Made by a program: the position numbers and the translations under genes
Part shown: one piece after another, positions 35,737 through 39,595 of the stretch
Position numbering within the stretch: the stretch's first letter is position 1
How the letters are laid out: the number at the start of each line of letters is the position of its first letter
From: Alphaproteobacteria bacterium
GTDB lineage: Bacteria; Pseudomonadota; Alphaproteobacteria; Micropepsales; Micropepsaceae
DNA length: 39,595 bases
Assembly: GCA_015654635.1 (NCBI GenBank)
Contig: JAATGP010000001.1
Span: forward strand, 1 to 39,595
Direction of reading: 5' to 3'
Notes under the pieces: model-generated
What the model was told of the DNA's origin: nothing
Seen by the model: only the letters and a program-made list of their open reading frames with translations
The model's database searches: none

Positions 35737-36702
35737 ATGACCGTGCTTTTGACCGGCGCCGCAGGCTTCATCGGTTATCATCTCGCGAACGCTTTGCTGG
35801 CACGCGGCCAGAGCGTGATCGGCGTCGACAATCTCAACGATTATTACGACGTGCGGCTGAAACAGGCGCGGCTGGAGAGGCTTGAGGCGCAGCCGGGCTT
35901 TACCTTCCGGCGCTGCGATTTCTCCGATCCGGAGGCCATGGAGGGTTTTGCGGCCGAGGATATCCGCCATATCGTGCATCTGGGCGCTCAGCCGGGGGTA
36001 CGCTATTCGCTTCTCAACCCCTATGCCTATGTCACGGCCAATGTGATGGGGCACGTGGTGATGCTGGAGCTGGCGCGCAAGCTGAAGCATTTGCAGAGCG
36101 TCGTCTATGCCAGCTCGTCCTCGGTCTATGGCGGCAATACCAACCTTCCTTTTGCCGTGGGCGATGCTGTCGAAACGCCGCAGTCGCTCTACGCTGCCAC
36201 CAAGCGGACGGATGAGCTGATCTCCTACACCTATGCCCATCTCTATGGCATCGCCCAGATCGGTCTGCGCTTCTTCACTGTCTATGGCCCTTGGGGCCGG
36301 CCGGACATGGCGCCGATGTTGTTCACCAAGGCGATTTTGGCCGGTGAGCCGATCACCGTTTTTAACGACGGCGAGATGTGGCGCGACTTCACCTATATCG
36401 ACGACATCGTGGCGGGAATTCTGGCTGCGATGGAAGTGCGCCCGCAAGTGGTTCCGCCGCATAAGGTCTACAACCTCGGCAACCACAAATGCGAAAAGCT
36501 GACCGATTTCATCGCCGTGCTGGAAGATGCTTTGGGAACCAGGGCAGAGAAGCGTTTTGCCCCCATGCAGCCGGGCGATGTGATATCGACCTATGCCGAT
36601 ATCGCCGAGACGCGCCGCGATCTTGGCTTTGAACCCTCCACACCAATTTGTGAAGGGATTCCGAAATTCGTGGCTTGGTACCGGGACTTCTATGGCGTGT
36701 AG
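35737..36702 (+). CDS. NAD-dependent epimerase, UDP-glucuronate 4-epimerase type
   Basis: A 321-residue extended short-chain dehydrogenase. The NAD loop is TGAAGFIGYHLANALL (5-20), and GVDNLNDYYDVRLKQARL (about 29-46) is the signature of the UDP-glucuronate 4-epimerase (LpsL/GAE) branch. Catalytic residues sit in YASSSSVYGG (about 127-136) and YAATK (about 152-156). RFFTVYGPWGRPDMA is also diagnostic of the group. It converts UDP-glucuronate to UDP-galacturonate for lipopolysaccharide or capsule synthesis. A pectinesterase gene follows downstream, so the neighbourhood touches galacturonate chemistry twice. Confidence 0.9.
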   Translation: MTVLLTGAAGFIGYHLANALLARGQSVIGVDNLNDYYDVRLKQARLERLEAQPGFTFRRCDFSDPEAMEGFAAEDIRHIVHLGAQPGVRYSLLNPYAYVTANVMGHVVMLELARKLKHLQSVVYASSSSVYGGNTNLPFAVGDAVETPQSLYAATKRTDELISYTYAHLYGIAQIGLRFFTVYGPWGRPDMAPMLFTKAILAGEPITVFNDGEMWRDFTYIDDIVAGILAAMEVRPQVVPPHKVYNLGNHKCEKLTDFIAVLEDALGTRAEKRFAPMQPGDVISTYADIAETRRDLGFEPSTPICEGIPKFVAWYRDFYGV

Positions 36703-36754
36703 GGCCTCCGTCGGCGTGCTAGGTAAAGGCTGACGAATCCAACCAAGGTGCCTC

Positions 36755-37438
36755 ATGCGCATTTTATCCTTTGTCGTCTCGGGACTGCTGCTGGTAACCG
36801 GTATCGCACGCGCTGACACGGTGTGGAGGTTCGATCACTTGGACCGCATCGGCGGTGTTACCGCCCATGCCGAGGGCGCCCCTAAGATCATCACCACAGG
36901 AGCAGGACCCGCCATCCAGTTCGACGGCGTGCAAGACGCCCTCTTCATCGACAAGCATCCTTTGGCGGGGGCGCAGACCTTTACCTTTGAAGCGATGTTC
37001 CGCCCCGATGGCGGTGCCTTCGAGCAGCGCTGGTTTCACCTGGCCGAAACCGATCCCAAGACAGGGCAGGACACCGGCACGCGCTTTTTGTTCGAGATCA
37101 GGGTGGTGGAGGGGCGCTGGTATCTGGATGCCTTTACCGCCGGCGATGGTTACAACACCAAGATCATCATCACCGACAAGACCTTTGCCATCGGGCCATG
37201 GTATCGCGTCGCCATGACCTATGACGGCACCACCTTTCGCAGCTATGTTAATGGCGTGCTGCAAGGTGAAACTCCGCTCGTCTTTAAGCCCCAAGGCGAA
37301 GGCCATAGTGCGGTCGGCACCCGCATCAATCGCGTGAACTATTTCCACGGCGCCGTCTATGAAGCCCGCTTTACAACGCGCGCGCTGACGCCAGAGGAGT
37401 TTCTGCCGCTACCCGCCGGGCTGGCAACAGCGCCCTGA
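36755..37438 (+). CDS. Exported LamG/concanavalin-like lectin-fold protein
   Basis: The product has 227 residues. A signal peptide covers 1-20 (MRILSFVVSGLLLVTGIARA, cleavage before DT). The mature part is a single LamG-like beta-sandwich: IQFDGVQDALFIDKHPL (start of the jelly roll), FTFEAMFRPDGGAFEQRWFH, GRWYLDAFTAGDGYNT and the final HGAVYEARFTTRALTPEEFL, a recurrent ending in LamG-type domains. No catalytic residues are evident, so it probably binds carbohydrate. It is followed by a close paralogue without signal peptide and then by a pectinesterase. Confidence 0.82.
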   Translation: MRILSFVVSGLLLVTGIARADTVWRFDHLDRIGGVTAHAEGAPKIITTGAGPAIQFDGVQDALFIDKHPLAGAQTFTFEAMFRPDGGAFEQRWFHLAETDPKTGQDTGTRFLFEIRVVEGRWYLDAFTAGDGYNTKIIITDKTFAIGPWYRVAMTYDGTTFRSYVNGVLQGETPLVFKPQGEGHSAVGTRINRVNYFHGAVYEARFTTRALTPEEFLPLPAGLATAP

Positions 37439-37468
37439 ACGAAAACAACAACAGCCAAGGACTTTGCT

Positions 37469-38086
37469 ATGACGACCACCGTTTGGACCTTTGACAACCT
37501 TGCGCGGATCGGCGGCCACGCCGCGACCGTCGAAGGCACACCGACGCTGATCGACACAGGCGCCGGCAAAGCGATCCAATTCGATGGCGCAAGCGATGTC
37601 GTTTATGTCGCGAGCCATCCCCTGGCCGGGGCCGAGGCTTTTACCGTGGAAGCGGTGTTCCGCCCCGATGGCGGGGCTTTCGAGCAGCGCTGGCTGCATC
37701 TGGCCGAGGCCGATGCGGTGAACGGCGATGCGCAAAGCCCGCGCACCTTGTTCGAAATTCGCGTGGTGGACGCGGGCTGGTATCTCGATGCTTTCACCAC
37801 CGGCCCCGGCTACAACACCACACTGGTGGTGCCGGAAAAGACCTTTCCTCTGAAGCGCTGGTACGCCGTGCAGCAGACCTTCGACGGCAAGATTTATCGT
37901 AGCTTTGTCGATGGGGTGCTGCAGGCCGAGGCGGAACTTTCCTACGTGCCGCAAAAGGCCGGACGCACCTCCATCGGTATGCGGATCAATAAGGCGACGC
38001 CTTTCCACGGCGCGGTGCATTCCGCGCGGTTCACGCCGCATGCGCTGGCAGTCTCCCAATTCGCGGGCTTGCCCCAAGGTCTCTAG
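37469..38086 (+). CDS. LamG-like lectin-fold protein without signal peptide
   Basis: A 205-residue paralogue of the preceding protein, collinear throughout: IQFDGASDVVYVASHPLAG, FRPDGGAFEQRWLHLAEAD, a GWYLDAFTTGPGYNT block and HGAVHSARFTPHAL. It begins at once with MTTTVWTFDNLARIGG and has no signal peptide, and no alternative start upstream could supply one because only 30 bases separate it from the previous stop. AAGGAC lies about 7 bases before the ATG. It is probably cytoplasmic unless exported by another route. A tandem duplication followed by loss (or gain) of a signal peptide is the simplest history. Confidence 0.82.
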   Translation: MTTTVWTFDNLARIGGHAATVEGTPTLIDTGAGKAIQFDGASDVVYVASHPLAGAEAFTVEAVFRPDGGAFEQRWLHLAEADAVNGDAQSPRTLFEIRVVDAGWYLDAFTTGPGYNTTLVVPEKTFPLKRWYAVQQTFDGKIYRSFVDGVLQAEAELSYVPQKAGRTSIGMRINKATPFHGAVHSARFTPHALAVSQFAGLPQGL

Positions 38087-38094
38087 GAACCATT

Positions 38095-39186
38095 ATGCTG
38101 AAACGCAGAACCGTTCTGGCAGGGCTTTCGTCCATAACGGTTGCTGGAGTTCTGCCGGCGCGGGCTGCTTCAGGTTATGATGCGGTGGTCCGCAAGGCGC
38201 CGGGCAAAGGCGAGTTTGCCACCGTTGCCGCGGCTGTGGCGGCTGCTCCTGGCGACAAGCTATTTCGTATTTTGATCACCGCAGGCGAATGGCGCGAGCG
38301 GGTGGTGATCGACAAAGCCCATGTGATGCTGACCGGCGAAGGCGTGGGCAAGACCATCATCGTCTTCAACGCTTCGGCGGGCGATATAGGTGAGAACGGC
38401 AAACCGATCGGCACTTTCGGCACACCGACGGTGACGGTGAAGGCGCCGGATTTTACCGCCCAGCATATGACCATCGCCAATGATTTCGATTATCTCGGCC
38501 ATATCGTCAAAAAATCGTTGAAGGACGACAAGCCCGCGCCCATCGGCACCCAAGCGGTGGCGCTGGCTATTCAGGACGGGGCTGACCGCAGCTTCCTCGA
38601 AGACGTTTATCTCACCGCCTATCACGATACGCTGTTCACCAATGCCGGGCGCAGCCTGTTCCGTGGCTGCAAGATCGATGGCTGTGTGGATTTTATTTTT
38701 GGTGCGGGCCGAGCCGTGTTCGAGACATGCGAGATTGTCTCGCGCTTACGCCCGCCGGGTGATTTCAACGGTTACGTGGCGGCGCCCGATACCAACGTGG
38801 AGCAGCCCTACGGTCTTGTGTTCATCGGTTGCCATCTGAGCAAGGAAGGCACTGTGGCCGCGCATACCGTGGCGCTGGGGCGGCCATGGCGGCGGACTGG
38901 CACATTCCCGGACGGGCGCTATGGCGATCCCGAAGCGGTGGGTTCCGCAGTCTATATCAACTGCTGGATGGACGATCACATCGTGCCGGAAGGCTGGCAT
39001 GCGATGAGCTACGGCACCAAGGAAGGCGGACGCGCGGAGCTGCAACCCGAAGAGGCGCGCTTCTTTGAATCCGGCTCGACCGGACCGGGGGCTGGGCCTG
39101 CCTCGGCGCGGCGGCGCATACTGTCGCCGGAGCAGGCCAAGGCCTTCGAGGCGCGTTTGGTGCTGGATGGGTGGATGCCGCGATGA
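38095..39186 (+). CDS. Pectinesterase family protein with Tat-like signal
   Basis: The product has 363 residues. The N-terminus MLKRRTVLAGLSSITVAGVL has a twin-arginine pattern and cleaves near ARA-AS (about 22-25). The right-handed beta-helix shows pectin methylesterase motifs: GTQAVALAIQDGADR (conserved Gln), EDVYLTAYHDTLF (usual YQDTL, here Gln to His), the CVDFIFGAGRAVFE block with catalytic Asp, and ALGRPWR. Such enzymes remove methyl esters from pectin, but bacterial relatives may act on other acylated polymers, and the Gln to His change makes the substrate uncertain. Eight bases follow the LamG gene; the stop overlaps the NUDIX start (ATGA). Confidence 0.88.
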   Translation: MLKRRTVLAGLSSITVAGVLPARAASGYDAVVRKAPGKGEFATVAAAVAAAPGDKLFRILITAGEWRERVVIDKAHVMLTGEGVGKTIIVFNASAGDIGENGKPIGTFGTPTVTVKAPDFTAQHMTIANDFDYLGHIVKKSLKDDKPAPIGTQAVALAIQDGADRSFLEDVYLTAYHDTLFTNAGRSLFRGCKIDGCVDFIFGAGRAVFETCEIVSRLRPPGDFNGYVAAPDTNVEQPYGLVFIGCHLSKEGTVAAHTVALGRPWRRTGTFPDGRYGDPEAVGSAVYINCWMDDHIVPEGWHAMSYGTKEGGRAELQPEEARFFESGSTGPGAGPASARRRILSPEQAKAFEARLVLDGWMPR

Positions 39187-39595
39187 GCAAAAAAGTCGAT
39201 GTGCTGAGCAGGACCCCTCTGCTGGATGGCTTTTTCAAAGTGGAAGAAGCTGTCATTTCCTTCGAGCAAAAGGACGGCAGCATGAGCGCGCCGATCCGCC
39301 GCCTCGATCTGGTGCGCGAGGACGCGGTGTGTGCGCTGATCGTCAACACGGCCAAGGGCACGCTGGTGCTGGTGCGCCAATTTCGCTATGCCGGGCTGTC
39401 GCGCGATCAGGCCTTTCCGCTGGAGTTGGTGGCGGGGCTGGTCGATGCCGATGAGGCGCCCGAGGCAGCCATTCGCCGCGAGATCCTGGAAGAGGCGGGC
39501 TATGCGATGGGCCCGCTGACGCGCGTTTGCACGTTTTATCCCTCGCCCGGCATTACCTCGGAGCGCGGGATTTTGTTCTACGGCGAAACCGAAGG
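39183..39595 (+). CDS. NUDIX hydrolase (partial, cut by window end)
   Basis: The first 137 codons are visible. FPLELVAGLVDADEAPEAA is followed by the Nudix helix: G85, E91, R99-E100 and E103-E104-A-G106 fit the GX5EX7REUXEEXGU box. The N-terminal DGFFKVEEAVISFEQKDG and the REDAVCALIV segment resemble the ADP-ribose pyrophosphatase/GDP-mannose pyrophosphatase (NudF/NudK) branch. It hydrolyses a nucleoside diphosphate linked to a sugar, so a nucleotide-sugar substrate fits the neighbouring epimerase. The start overlaps the pectinesterase stop by four bases; the C-terminus lies outside the window. Confidence 0.88.
   Translation, partial: MSKKVDVLSRTPLLDGFFKVEEAVISFEQKDGSMSAPIRRLDLVREDAVCALIVNTAKGTLVLVRQFRYAGLSRDQAFPLELVAGLVDADEAPEAAIRREILEEAGYAMGPLTRVCTFYPSPGITSERGILFYGETE

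Overview
The window looks like the chromosome of a GC-rich alphaproteobacterium. Supporting signs are a run ordered DUF2066, CDP-alcohol phosphatidyltransferase, HdaA-like DnaA homologue, ppk, ppx, and a second run ordered tatABC, serS, surE, pcm, LytM lipoprotein, DUF815 ATPase, yajC, secD, trmFO. The genus cannot be fixed from the sequence alone; a Rhizomicrobium/Micropepsaceae-like or related lineage is a guess.

Left edge (1-2350): the 3' end of an IS5-type transposase, a non-coding stretch, and one AT-richer gene whose 534-residue product has the architecture of the anti-phage dCTP deaminase AvcD (P-loop-like N-terminus plus zinc deaminase domain). This reads as a small defence island beside a mobile element. 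The known AvcID systems also need an upstream regulatory RNA, and the 331-base gap in front of the gene could hold one.

2358-12550: redox and accessory genes. These are a membrane-anchored SrpA-like catalase with a cytochrome b561, two small genes on the minus strand (one a 51-residue membrane protein), a secreted CxxCH protein followed by a DUF1800/DUF1501 pair, a nitroreductase, a cytosolic HisKA_2 histidine kinase and several small membrane proteins.

12766-25645: mostly housekeeping genes. They comprise cysK with a clear terminator, the polyphosphate group (ppk, ppx) behind an HdaA-like gene, the Tat translocase, serS, surE, pcm and a degenerate LytM lipoprotein.

25599-34671: two tandem paralogous MFS transporters. 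Each has a near-identical 14-bp palindrome laid over the -35 box of its own promoter, which suggests shared control by a LacI-type repressor. A DUF815 ATPase, yajC and secD follow. The expected secF and Mth938-domain genes are absent: secD runs directly into a palindromic repeat and then an NDUFAF6-like phytoene-synthase-fold gene. trmFO and an amidase face the other way.

34777-39595: a multi-pass membrane protein, a UDP-glucuronate 4-epimerase-type enzyme, two tandem LamG-like proteins (one with a signal peptide, one without), a pectinesterase with a Tat-like signal, and a NUDIX hydrolase cut by the window end. This looks like a uronate/pectin-related cluster. No tRNA, rRNA or CRISPR array was seen.
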